DNA from: Bacteroidales bacterium
GTDB taxonomy: Bacteria > Bacteroidota > Bacteroidia > Bacteroidales > UBA932
Direction: 5' to 3'
NCBI GenBank assembly: GCA_017439305.1
Contig: JAFSJK010000022.1
Coordinates: forward strand, 1-64,000
Length of the DNA: 64,000 bases
In this document: positions 16,173-23,981 of the stretch, piece by piece
How the letters are laid out: each line of letters starts with the position of its first letter
How positions within the stretch are numbered: position 1 is the stretch's first letter
Translations under genes and position numbers: made by a program
The notes under the pieces: model-generated
Database searches by the model: none
Told to the model about the DNA's origin: nothing
What the model saw: the letters and a program-made list of their open reading frames with translations, nothing else

Positions 16173-16488
16173 CGGCAAAGGCTGCGACCAGGAAAGCGAG
16201 ATACTCTTTCCATGCATACAGGAAGTCACGTACCCGGGAGAGGATCGTCGTTTCCTGCGCAGTGGGAGGGTACAGGAAAACGAGGAGCATTGCCAGCATT
16301 CCCACCACCAAACCCGTGACCAGGGTGACGACAAAGATACGGCGGGCCCGTTTGTGCTGACGGTCGACTTCGGTCTTGATGCCTTCCACCTGTTCCATGC
16401 GTCTCCGCGTTTCCATCAGGAACGCGGGGTCGTCTTTTATCTGGGGTCTCGCTTCTTTGAGAAGCGCATCGATATCTTGGTCTTTCAT
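16123..16488 (-). CDS. Small two-TM membrane protein in ECF sigma operon
   Basis: The 121-residue protein has a charged, helical N-terminal cytosolic part (about 1-50), then two hydrophobic segments (about 51-72 and 94-113) separated by LYPPTAQETTILSRVRDF. I do not recognise a named family. It starts inside the stop of the ECF sigma gene (four-base overlap), which makes it a candidate anti-sigma or partner protein, although no zinc-binding anti-sigma motif is visible. Its 3' end overlaps the ohrR gene by 50 bases on the other strand, so the two transcripts could interfere. Confidence 0.75.
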   Translation of the reverse strand: MKDQDIDALLKEARPQIKDDPAFLMETRRRMEQVEGIKTEVDRQHKRARRIFVVTLVTGLVVGMLAMLLVFLYPPTAQETTILSRVRDFLYAWKEYLAFLVAAFAVTLGLVLASGRRSVLQ

Positions 16489-16970
16489 AAACTCAAATGC
16501 TCTTTCAGATGATTCCTTCCCACGGAGAGATGGTATTTCACCGTCCCCGCGGGAATCTCCAGGATAGCGGCGATTTCCTTGATGCTTTTGTCCTCGAAAT
16601 AGAACAGGACGATGACGGCCTTCTCCTTTTCCGGAATGAGGTCCAGTGCCCGGTAAAGCTGTTGGTAACGGAAGCCGGCATCCGCGGTATCGGCTGACGG
16701 AACGCTCTGGGCCTCATGGCTTTCGGGATCCGTCCGTTGCAGGGTCTTCTTCCGGGAATGGTCGATATAACAGTTGTAAGCGATCCTGAAAAGCCATGTC
16801 TTGAACTTCGACCGTCCCAGGAAGGATCCGGACGACACATAGGCCCGGACCAGGGCATCCTGCGCGATATCATCGGCCAGGGCGGAATCACCGCTGCACA
16901 GGGCAAGCAGGAACCGTCTCAAGGGCTCCTGCTCCGTCCGTACGAGGTCGATGAATTGCTCCGAAGTCAT
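16485..16970 (-). CDS. ECF-type RNA polymerase sigma factor
   Basis: The 161-residue protein has sigma region 2 (about 10-75: ADDIAQDALVRAYVS, FKTWLFRIAYNCYIDHSRKK) and region 4 (about 103-158: IPEKEKAVIVLFYFEDKSIK, EIPAGTVKYHLSVGRNHLKE), the layout of ECF sigma-70 factors. It directs polymerase to a small regulon. It lies between a DUF6249-like membrane protein upstream (adjacent, no gap) and a small two-TM protein downstream (ATGA overlap). A sequence of ECF-promoter form before the operon suggests autoregulation. No classical anti-sigma domain is seen. Confidence 0.92.
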   Translation of the reverse strand: MTSEQFIDLVRTEQEPLRRFLLALCSGDSALADDIAQDALVRAYVSSGSFLGRSKFKTWLFRIAYNCYIDHSRKKTLQRTDPESHEAQSVPSADTADAGFRYQQLYRALDLIPEKEKAVIVLFYFEDKSIKEIAAILEIPAGTVKYHLSVGRNHLKEHLSL

Positions 16971-17396
16971 CTACTCCGCCTTTTTGTCCATTCCCTTTTC
17001 CTCGGCCTCGATTTCCTTGGCAAGCATGTTCTTGCCAACGAAATAGCTGATGAACAGGGCCATACCGATGGCGAGTAAAATGCCTCCGACGGTGGGATAG
17101 CCGGCCATGATGGAACCCGGGCAGAAGAAGTTCAGGAGAAGGAAGGCCGTTCCCATCAAGGTGGTCACACAGGCACCGGTGAGTTTGTCCAGGAGATCCT
17201 GCTTGATACTCCGGTTCTTTTTCTTGTCGGGCTTCAGGAACTCCTGGTCGATGGGAATTCCGGCCTCCATAGCCTTGAGAATGAGGTCAGCCTTGCGGTT
17301 CACTTCATGTTGACGGGCCCTGAGGGCGATCCAGACAATCAGGACAGGCAGAACTACGCAGATGCCAAGGATAATGATGAGTTCGTTCGTGGTCAT
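16971..17396 (-). CDS. DUF6249-like membrane protein
   Basis: The 141-residue protein has an N-terminal membrane segment (about 5-25), a basic cytosolic loop (RKADLILKAMEAGIPIDQEF), and two further hydrophobic stretches (about 76-93 and 97-118), ending in a charged tail. The EAGIPIDQEF region and three-helix layout match the small membrane proteins that accompany ECF sigma factors in Bacteroidetes (DUF6249 type). It is first in the operon, directly abutting the sigma gene, and may sense the envelope or hold the sigma factor. Confidence 0.75.
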   Translation of the reverse strand: MTTNELIIILGICVVLPVLIVWIALRARQHEVNRKADLILKAMEAGIPIDQEFLKPDKKKNRSIKQDLLDKLTGACVTTLMGTAFLLLNFFCPGSIMAGYPTVGGILLAIGMALFISYFVGKNMLAKEIEAEEKGMDKKAE

Positions 17397-17426
17397 GGCT
17401 TTTTCGTTTTTGGTTTCTGCCTATTA

Positions 17427-17450
17427 GACGGAGCGGCCCGCCGAAAGGTT
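17427..17450 (-). promoter_or_regulatory. Candidate ECF-sigma autoregulatory promoter
   Basis: On the minus strand AACC (17450-17447) is followed after 16 bases by CGTC (17430-17427), then TAATA. This is the general form of ECF-dependent promoters (AAC ... CGTC) and it lies about 30 bases before the operon start at 17396. No TAnnTTTG element is seen here. Confidence 0.5.
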
Positions 17451-17464
17451 GGAAAAAAAGATAA

Positions 17465-18637
17465 TTATTCCAAAAACTCCTTCAAGGCATACAGTCCGGG
17501 TAATGCCCGGTGCGATTCATTGTCCCAGAGGCCCCGGTTGATCCAGCCGGTCAGGACGGAACTGTCCGGACCGTTTCCATTCTCTTCCGGGAACCACCAG
17601 TACAGACCGTTCACGTTCGGATGCTTCTTGAGTTCCGACACGAGATCCTTGGCAAAGGCTGCCTGACCGGCGGGCGTATAAGGCCAGCGGTCCGAAAAGT
17701 CGTACTCAATCCCCTGAGGCCACTGATAATAGTAGGCCGTCTCCACGATTTGGACTTTCTTGTCAGGGAAAGCGGTCGCAAGCGTGTTCAGGGATTGGGA
17801 AAGGACTTGCAGGGAATTGTGCCAGAAAGGATAATAGGAGAGCCCGATCTGGTCGTAATCCACGTCAGATAACCGTTTGTAGATGTCATTCAACACATTG
17901 GGCTGGCCGGAGCGTTCGGTGTGGATGACGATTTCCGCATCCGGGCACACTTCCCGGCAGGCTTTGGTCGCCTGCTGGAGGAAACGGATGAACCGGGTCC
18001 AGTTTTCCTGGGGAGAATCGGCGTAACAACGGTTCGTCCGGGATGTGCGGTCCACTTTCGCACTCCAGAGCATGCCATAGGAGATCTCATTTCCGGGCTG
18101 GATGAAGTCCGGCGTGGCGCCTTCGGCTTTCAGCCGCTGGAGGCATTCCTTCGTATAGTCATAGACTTTCACCTGCAACTGATCCTCACTGAGTGAAGCC
18201 CACGCCTTGGGAATCCACTGATTGGCGGGATCGGCCCAGGTGTCGCTGTAATGGAAGTCCAGCAGCAGGGCGAATCCTTCCGACTTGATCTTCTTGCACA
18301 GGCGGACGACATAATCCAGGTCCTGGCAGACCTGCGCGTCGGTTTTTCCGTCCGCATCCTTCCGGACAGGGTTCACGAACAGCCGCACACGCAGGGCGTT
18401 CCAGCCCACATCCTCGCCTTTCAGGTATTTCAGCACATCGGGAATCCGGCTTCCTTGCCCGTCATAATAGGAAACGCCCTTGTCCAGGTAACTCTGCAGG
18501 ACTGAAACGTCCCCTCCCAGATACATCTCCGGAACCTCCGGTTCAGGTTCGGGTTCCGGTTTCTTCTCCGGGCTCGGTTCCGCGCAGGAAAAGGCCAGGC
18601 CCAGGAACAGGATCAAAATGCTCAGATTCCTTTTCAT
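17465..18637 (-). CDS. GH53 endo-beta-1,4-galactanase lipoprotein
   Basis: The 390-residue lipoprotein has a lipobox (LGLAFSC, Cys18) and a Pro/Glu-rich linker (about 20-36). The GH53 barrel follows, with LRVRLFVNP, LLLDFHYSDTWADPANQW, the acid/base Glu184 in QPGNEISYGMLW, and nucleophile Glu299 in VQIVETAYYY. It cleaves beta-1,4-galactan side chains of pectin or arabinogalactan type I, probably at the cell surface. It has its own promoter at 18655-18662 and no SusC/D genes nearby, so it is not in a classical PUL here. Confidence 0.93.
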   Translation of the reverse strand: MKRNLSILILFLGLAFSCAEPSPEKKPEPEPEPEVPEMYLGGDVSVLQSYLDKGVSYYDGQGSRIPDVLKYLKGEDVGWNALRVRLFVNPVRKDADGKTDAQVCQDLDYVVRLCKKIKSEGFALLLDFHYSDTWADPANQWIPKAWASLSEDQLQVKVYDYTKECLQRLKAEGATPDFIQPGNEISYGMLWSAKVDRTSRTNRCYADSPQENWTRFIRFLQQATKACREVCPDAEIVIHTERSGQPNVLNDIYKRLSDVDYDQIGLSYYPFWHNSLQVLSQSLNTLATAFPDKKVQIVETAYYYQWPQGIEYDFSDRWPYTPAGQAAFAKDLVSELKKHPNVNGLYWWFPEENGNGPDSSVLTGWINRGLWDNESHRALPGLYALKEFLE

Positions 18638-18654
18638 AGTCTATGTACTTTAGG

Positions 18655-18662
18655 CAAAGATA
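18655..18662 (-). promoter_or_regulatory. Promoter -7 element of galactanase gene
   Basis: TATCTTTG on the minus strand, 17 bases upstream of the ATG at 18637. Confidence 0.55.
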
Positions 18663-18679
18663 CGATTTTTTCCGACGCT

Positions 18680-19984
18680 TTACTCCTCTCCGGCCACCTT
18701 CAGCAGGAAGTCTTTGAAGGTGCCGAAATCTTTGGACAGGGAAGTTTTTTCGGGAGTGCCACGCATGAAGTCCTGCAGTCTGGACGGAATCTCCACCGGT
18801 GAACCGATGATCGGCTCGACCGTATCCTTGAACTTGGCAGGATGGGCGGTTTCACAGAAAAGGCCGGTTTCACCGGGAAGGAGGCCTTCGGAAAGGGCAC
18901 GGTATCCACAAGCCCCGTGAGGATCGCAAAGATACCCCGTACGTCCGTAAACATCACGGATGGTCTCTGCAATACGGGCATCGTCATACGTGGTTCCGGA
19001 GATGTCGCGACGGATTGATCCCCAGTCCTTTCCGTACAAATCGTAAATACGGGCGAAATTGCTCGGGTCGCCGACGTCCATCGCGTTGGCCAGGGTCCGC
19101 ACGGATGGCCGCGGCGAATAGACACCAGTCCGGAGGTAGTCGTAGAAGACACTGTTGGCATTGTTGGCGGCGATGAAACGGCGGACAGGCAGCCCCATCC
19201 GTTTCGCGAACAATCCCGCGCACAGGTTCCCGAAATTCCCGGAGGGAGTGCACACGACCAGATTGTCCGCCAATCCGGCCCGCTTCATCTGGGCATAGCC
19301 CCAGAAATAATAGAAAGCCTGGGGCAGGAACCGGGCCACATTGATGCTGTTTGCCGATGTAAGTGTCAGGGCAGCATTCAGTTCCGGATCCATGAAAGCC
19401 TGCTTGACAAGCGCCTGGCAATCGTCGAACACGCCGTCGATCTCCAAGGCCCGGATATTCCGGCCGAGGGTGGTGAACTGGCATTCCTGGATAGGACTGA
19501 CCTTTCCCTTGGGATACAGGACATAGACCTGGATACCTTCGACACCCAGGAAACCGTTCGCCACGGCACTGCCGGTATCGCCGGAAGTCGCGACAAGGAC
19601 ATTCAGGCGCTCTCCAGAGCGGAAATGCCCCAGCAGACGGGCCATGAAACGGGCACCCACATCCTTGAAGGCCAGAGTGGGTCCATGGAACAGTTCCAAA
19701 GCCCAGATCCCTTCTTCCACCCGCACCACAGGGCAGTCGAAAGCCAACGTCTCACAGACAATGGAATGGAGGATGTCACGGTCCACGTCCTCACCGAAAA
19801 ACGCATCGGCGACGGTACAGGCAACCTCGTGGAAATCCATCTTCTGGATTGAATCGAAGAACGTGTCCGGAAGACGGTCGATCCTTTCCGGCATATACAG
19901 GCCGCGATCCTCGGCCAGTCCTTTCACGACGGCCTTTTCCAGCGAAGCAAGCGGCGCTTTTCCGTTGGTACTGTAGTATCTCAT
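18680..19984 (-). CDS. thrC: Threonine synthase
   Basis: The 434-residue PLP enzyme converts O-phosphohomoserine to threonine. It starts MRYYSTNGKAPLASLE, carries the PLP lysine Lys107 in GPTLAFKDVGARFMARLL, the phosphate-binding SGDTGSAVANGF, and CTPSGNFGNLCAGLFAKRMG. Length is normal for the ThrC type of Bacteroidetes. I chose the ATG at 19984, which overlaps the thrB stop (ATGA). It is the last gene of thrA-thrB-thrC, all tightly spaced. Confidence 0.96.
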   Translation of the reverse strand: MRYYSTNGKAPLASLEKAVVKGLAEDRGLYMPERIDRLPDTFFDSIQKMDFHEVACTVADAFFGEDVDRDILHSIVCETLAFDCPVVRVEEGIWALELFHGPTLAFKDVGARFMARLLGHFRSGERLNVLVATSGDTGSAVANGFLGVEGIQVYVLYPKGKVSPIQECQFTTLGRNIRALEIDGVFDDCQALVKQAFMDPELNAALTLTSANSINVARFLPQAFYYFWGYAQMKRAGLADNLVVCTPSGNFGNLCAGLFAKRMGLPVRRFIAANNANSVFYDYLRTGVYSPRPSVRTLANAMDVGDPSNFARIYDLYGKDWGSIRRDISGTTYDDARIAETIRDVYGRTGYLCDPHGACGYRALSEGLLPGETGLFCETAHPAKFKDTVEPIIGSPVEIPSRLQDFMRGTPEKTSLSKDFGTFKDFLLKVAGEE

Positions 19985-20907
19985 TGGGCCAGCAGTTTGG
20001 CGCCTTTGTTCGTGACCTTCACGACATACACTTCGCAGGAGATGCCCCGGGAATCGAAGTGCTCCTTCATGATCTCGCCGGCGCGGTGGGCAACCTCCCG
20101 CTTGTCGGAGAGCGAGAACACGGAAGGTCCTGATCCTGAGATGTTCATCGCCATGGAACCGGAGGCGAGGATCTTCTCCCGGAGTTCGTCGAAACCGGGG
20201 ATGAACTGCTTCCTGTATGGTTCGGCCACCGCATCGTGCATGGCACGTCCCACCAGACCGATATTGCCGGAATAGAGGCCGGCGATGAGACCGCCGACAT
20301 TCCCCCATTGGCTGATGGCGTCGTGCATTGGAACCGCCTTGGGAAGGATACTCCGGGCCGCCTTGGTGGAAACCATGATCCGGGGATGGACCACGGCGCA
20401 GTAGAAATTGCCGGGAATCGGAAGCTGGATGAGATCCAGCGGCTCGTATCCCCGGATGAGGATGATGCCGCCCAACAGGGCCGGGGCGGCGTTGTCGGCA
20501 TGGTAGCCGCCACTGGCCAGGTTCTCCCCTTCCATCGCACAGATGACCATTTCCTCGTCGGAAAGCGGACAGTCAAACAACTCGTTCATGCCGTATGCGG
20601 CCGCCGCACTGGAGGCGGCGCTGGAGCCGATGCCTGATCCTGGATAGATCTTCTGGCACACGGTAACGTCGATCTGTGCCTTTTGCCCGGTCATTTCCAG
20701 GAACTTACGGATGACCGGAGTGATGACATTCTCCTCGATGTCTTCCGGAAGGGGTACGTCCGTCCGGTTGGTGATGGTGATGCCATCGCCTTCGGAGGCG
20801 GTCATCTCCAGGATGTCCCCCACCTCATCCAGGGCGAGGCCCATGATATCAAAGCCGCATCCGAGATTGGCAATGGATGCCGGCGCGAAAACCCTGACCT
20901 TTTTCAT
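19981..20907 (-). CDS. thrB: Homoserine kinase
   Basis: The 308-residue GHMP-family kinase phosphorylates homoserine with ATP. Visible motifs are the N-terminal PASIANLGCGFDIMGLALDE, the ATP-binding PGSGIGSSAAS (about 89-99) and the C-terminal AMNISGSGPSVFSL. It lies four bases after thrA and overlaps thrC by four bases, so the three are translated from one mRNA in pathway order. No oddities are seen. Confidence 0.96.
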   Translation of the reverse strand: MKKVRVFAPASIANLGCGFDIMGLALDEVGDILEMTASEGDGITITNRTDVPLPEDIEENVITPVIRKFLEMTGQKAQIDVTVCQKIYPGSGIGSSAASSAAAAYGMNELFDCPLSDEEMVICAMEGENLASGGYHADNAAPALLGGIILIRGYEPLDLIQLPIPGNFYCAVVHPRIMVSTKAARSILPKAVPMHDAISQWGNVGGLIAGLYSGNIGLVGRAMHDAVAEPYRKQFIPGFDELREKILASGSMAMNISGSGPSVFSLSDKREVAHRAGEIMKEHFDSRGISCEVYVVKVTNKGAKLLAQ

Positions 20908-20911
20908 CTGC

Positions 20912-23350
20912 CTATACGTTGGCGACGCTCATGATGTCAGCGAAGACACCGGCCGCCGTGACGCTGGCACCGGCTCCGTATCCCTGGATGAGCATCGGAT
21001 GTTTATTGTAGCGCTCCGTGGTAAGGAGTATGATATTGTTGGAGCCCTCGAGTTCGTATAAAGAGGACTTCCGGTCGATGGCGCAAAGGGAGACGGTATA
21101 CTTCCCGTTCTCCATCCGGGCCACGACGCGCCAGTGCTTGTCCTGCGCAGCCAGTTCCCGGCGCCGCTCCTCGAAGCCGGCATCCAGTCCGGGCAGTTTC
21201 TGCCAGAACTCCTGAAGCGGACAGTCAAAGAAGGAGGCGGGAATAAGTTCCTCTGCCACAACGTCTTCCTGATTGACCTCATACCCGGCTTCCCGGGAGA
21301 GGATGACCAGCTTGCGGATAACATCCTTACCCGAAAGGTCGATGCGCGGATCCGGCTCGGAGAAACCCTGCTCCTTGGCCATCCGGACCGTCTCGCTGAA
21401 GGGAACGGTCTCGGAAAGCGTATTGAAGATGAAATTGAGGGTGCCGCTCAGGACCGCCTCGATCTTCAGGATCTTGTCACCGCTCTTGCGGAGTGCATTG
21501 ATGGTGTTGATGATTGGGAGACCGGCTCCCACATTCGTTTCGAAGAGGAATTTGACGCCGCGCTTGAGCGCCAGGGCCTTGAGGGCGGCATAATTGTCAT
21601 AATCGGAGGAGGCCGCCACCTTGTTGGCCGCGACCACGGAAATGCCGTGCTCGAAGAAATCCTTATACAGGCCTGCGACTTCCGAACTGGCCGTGCAGTC
21701 CACGAACACGGAATTGAAGATGTTCATCCCGATCACCTCGTCCCGGAGCCCGGCGATGCCGAGCGGCTTTCCGGCGTCAAGCAGTTCCTTCCAGTTCTCC
21801 AGGTCGATGCCCTCCCGGTCAAAGACGCCCTTGGTGCTGCGGGCGATGCCGACGACATTGATCTTGAGGTTGTTCTCCTTCATCAGCTTCTTCCGCTGGG
21901 AGGCAATCTGGCCGAGGAGGTTTCCACCCACCGTGCCGATTCCGCATACGAAGATGTTGAGCTCCTGGTACTCCGAGAGGAAGAAACTGTCGTGGATGAC
22001 ATTGAGGGACTTGCGCAGGTACTTGCGGTCCACGACGAAGGAAATGTTGTGCTCCTCCGTACCCTGTGCGCAGGCGATGATGCTGATACCGTTCCGTCCC
22101 AGCACGCTGAACAGCTTGCCGGCGATACCGGCGTTGTTCTTCATATTCTCGCCCACGATGGCGACGGTCGCCAGCCCCTTCATCAGCTGGACGGGATCCA
22201 TGGACCCTTCCGCGATCTCGTGAGCGAACTCCCTGCCCAGCAGCTCGCAGGCTTTGTCGGCCTGGGAAGCGCTGATACCCAGGGAGATATGCGTCTCGGA
22301 GGAGGACTGGCTCACGAGGAACACGCTGATGAAGTTGTCAGCTAGGACCTTGAAAATGCGGCTGTTGACACCGATGATACCGGCCATCGAGGTACCCGAA
22401 ACCGTGATGAGGCACGAGTCATCGATGGAGGAGATGCCGGTGACCGTCCGGCCTCCGCTGCGTCCCTTGTGCCGGATGACGGTACCCTTGGCTTCCGGAT
22501 TGAACGTATTCTTGATGAGGACCGGAATATCCTTGGCATAAACCGGATAGATAGCCGGCGGATAGATGACCTTCGCCCCGAAGTTGCACAGTTCCATCGC
22601 GTCAGAGAAACTGAGCTCGTCGATGACGTACGAGGTTTTGATCACCCGGGGATCGGCCGTCATGAAGCCGTCCACGTCGGTCCAGATTTCCAGGCACTGT
22701 GCATCGAGGGCGGCCGCAAGGATACTGGCGGTATAGTCCGATCCGCCCCGGCCCAGGTTCGTGATCTCACCCGTATGGGAATCCGTGGAGATGAACCCCG
22801 GCACGACAGCGATTTCGTTCCGCTTCTCGATGCCGGCGAAGGTCTTCCGCACCAACGCTTCCGTAGGTTCGGAATCCAGCACGTCCTTGCCTTCGATGAC
22901 AGTGGATTTGATGAATCCGAGTGAATCGTACAGCTTGGCGCCGGGAATGAGGGCGCTGACGATCAATGCAGAGATCCGCTCGCCATAACTGACGATCTGA
23001 CAGGCTGTTTTCTCCGGAAGGACCCGGAGGGTATACACTCCTTCATACAGTGCGCGGAGCGTCTCGAACCAGGATTCAATCTCTTCCTGCAAGCGGGTCC
23101 GGACATCCGAGGGTTCGAAAACGGCTTCCACCAGGTCCAGGTGGCGACGGCGGATCCGTTCATAGGAAGGGCGGAAATCCTTGTCCCCGCGTTCCGCCAG
23201 GGCCGATGTCTCCAGCAGCATGTCGGTAACGCCGCCCAGGGCGGATACGACGACGATGACGCTTTCTTCCCGGGAAGAAACGATTTGCCTGACCAGCGAA
23301 ATGGACTGGGGGGACCCTACGGAAGTCCCGCCGAATTTAAGGACATTCAT
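20912..23350 (-). CDS. thrA: Bifunctional aspartokinase / homoserine dehydrogenase
   Basis: The 812-residue fusion has an N-terminal aspartokinase (about 1-290, VLKFGGTSVGS), two ACT-type regulatory segments (about 310-455), and a homoserine dehydrogenase starting near residue 465 (LNIFVCGIGTVGGNLLGQ) with the substrate block FVDCTASSEVAGLY and GTLNFIFNTL. It carries out the first and third steps from aspartate to threonine. The ATG at 23350 is preferred over one two codons earlier because homologues start directly with M.VLKFGG. The promoter lies at 23402-23409, leaving too short a leader for a classical attenuator. Confidence 0.97.
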   Translation of the reverse strand: MNVLKFGGTSVGSPQSISLVRQIVSSREESVIVVVSALGGVTDMLLETSALAERGDKDFRPSYERIRRRHLDLVEAVFEPSDVRTRLQEEIESWFETLRALYEGVYTLRVLPEKTACQIVSYGERISALIVSALIPGAKLYDSLGFIKSTVIEGKDVLDSEPTEALVRKTFAGIEKRNEIAVVPGFISTDSHTGEITNLGRGGSDYTASILAAALDAQCLEIWTDVDGFMTADPRVIKTSYVIDELSFSDAMELCNFGAKVIYPPAIYPVYAKDIPVLIKNTFNPEAKGTVIRHKGRSGGRTVTGISSIDDSCLITVSGTSMAGIIGVNSRIFKVLADNFISVFLVSQSSSETHISLGISASQADKACELLGREFAHEIAEGSMDPVQLMKGLATVAIVGENMKNNAGIAGKLFSVLGRNGISIIACAQGTEEHNISFVVDRKYLRKSLNVIHDSFFLSEYQELNIFVCGIGTVGGNLLGQIASQRKKLMKENNLKINVVGIARSTKGVFDREGIDLENWKELLDAGKPLGIAGLRDEVIGMNIFNSVFVDCTASSEVAGLYKDFFEHGISVVAANKVAASSDYDNYAALKALALKRGVKFLFETNVGAGLPIINTINALRKSGDKILKIEAVLSGTLNFIFNTLSETVPFSETVRMAKEQGFSEPDPRIDLSGKDVIRKLVILSREAGYEVNQEDVVAEELIPASFFDCPLQEFWQKLPGLDAGFEERRRELAAQDKHWRVVARMENGKYTVSLCAIDRKSSLYELEGSNNIILLTTERYNKHPMLIQGYGAGASVTAAGVFADIMSVANV

Positions 23351-23401
23351 ATACACTACTGACTAACGGGTGCTCAAGATATGAAATAATTTTAATATCT
23401 C

Positions 23402-23409
23402 CAAATTTA
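23402..23409 (-). promoter_or_regulatory. Promoter -7 element of thr operon
   Basis: TAAATTTG on the minus strand, about 50 bases upstream of thrA. It is divergent from the yqeY promoter 24 bases away. Confidence 0.55.
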
Positions 23410-23433
23410 GGCTTCATCGAACAAGAAATATCG

Positions 23434-23441
23434 TATATTTG
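23434..23441 (+). promoter_or_regulatory. Promoter -7 element of yqeY gene
   Basis: TATATTTG, 20 bases before the ATG at 23462. Confidence 0.5.
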
Positions 23442-23461
23442 TAGTATAAAAACGCAAGAAC

Positions 23462-23911
23462 ATGACTCTCGAACAGCAAATCCAGGAAGCCATCAAAGAG
23501 GCCATGAAGGCCAAGGACACCGTGGCACTCAGCGCCAATCGCGCCATCAAGGGAGAAATCCTGCTTTTCAAGACCAGCGAAGGCGGCTCCAAGGAAGTCA
23601 CCGACGGGGACATCCTCAAGATGGTCCAAAAACTCATCAAGCAGCGTAAGGAAGCCGCCGAGCAGTTCTCCGCCGCCGGCCGTCAGGAACTGGCCGACAA
23701 CGAGTTGGCGGAAGCCGCTGCCCTGGAGAAATACCTTCCCAAGCAGCTTTCCGTCGAAGAAGTCACCGTCAAGATCCAGGAAATCATCGCCCAGACCGGC
23801 GCCACCTCCCTCAAGGATATGGGCAAGGTGATGGGCATTGCGAACAAGGCTCTCGCCGGCCTTTCCGACGGCCGGACCATTTCCGGAATCGTCAAGCAGC
23901 TGCTGGGTTAA
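23462..23911 (+). CDS. GatB/YqeY domain protein
   Basis: The 149-residue protein is a stand-alone YqeY domain: N-terminal helices with IQEAIKEAMKAKDTVAL, the central QRKEAAEQFSAAGRQEL and YLPKQLSVEEV, and the C-terminal SLKDMGKVMGIANKALAG. The same domain is the C-terminal tRNA-binding tail of GatB in the amidotransferase that makes Gln-tRNA or Asn-tRNA, but free YqeY has no proven reaction. It has its own promoter at 23434-23441 and an inverted repeat after its stop. Confidence 0.92.
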   Translation: MTLEQQIQEAIKEAMKAKDTVALSANRAIKGEILLFKTSEGGSKEVTDGDILKMVQKLIKQRKEAAEQFSAAGRQELADNELAEAAALEKYLPKQLSVEEVTVKIQEIIAQTGATSLKDMGKVMGIANKALAGLSDGRTISGIVKQLLG

Positions 23912-23916
23912 TTGCG

Positions 23917-23943
23917 TTCCGGATTTGGTTTTTCCATCCGGAA
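23917..23943. repeat. Inverted repeat after yqeY
   Basis: TTCCGGAT (23917-23924) and ATCCGGAA (23936-23943) are perfect complements around an 11-base loop. There is no T-run right after, so a terminator is only possible. The loop also contains most of the -33 element of the next gene. Confidence 0.35.
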
Positions 23944-23955
23944 TGACTAAATTTG
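23924..23955 (+). promoter_or_regulatory. Promoter of DUF1846 gene
   Basis: TTTG (23924-23927) and TAAATTTG (23948-23955) with 20 bases between them; the ATG at 23982 follows 26 bases later. Confidence 0.65.
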
Positions 23956-23981
23956 TATCCCGTATTTAACGAAAACTTCTT

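Noticed and set aside
23350..23462. Threonine attenuator or leader peptide before thrA
   Set aside because: The leader from the likely promoter is only about 45 bases, with no run of Thr codons and no terminator hairpin.
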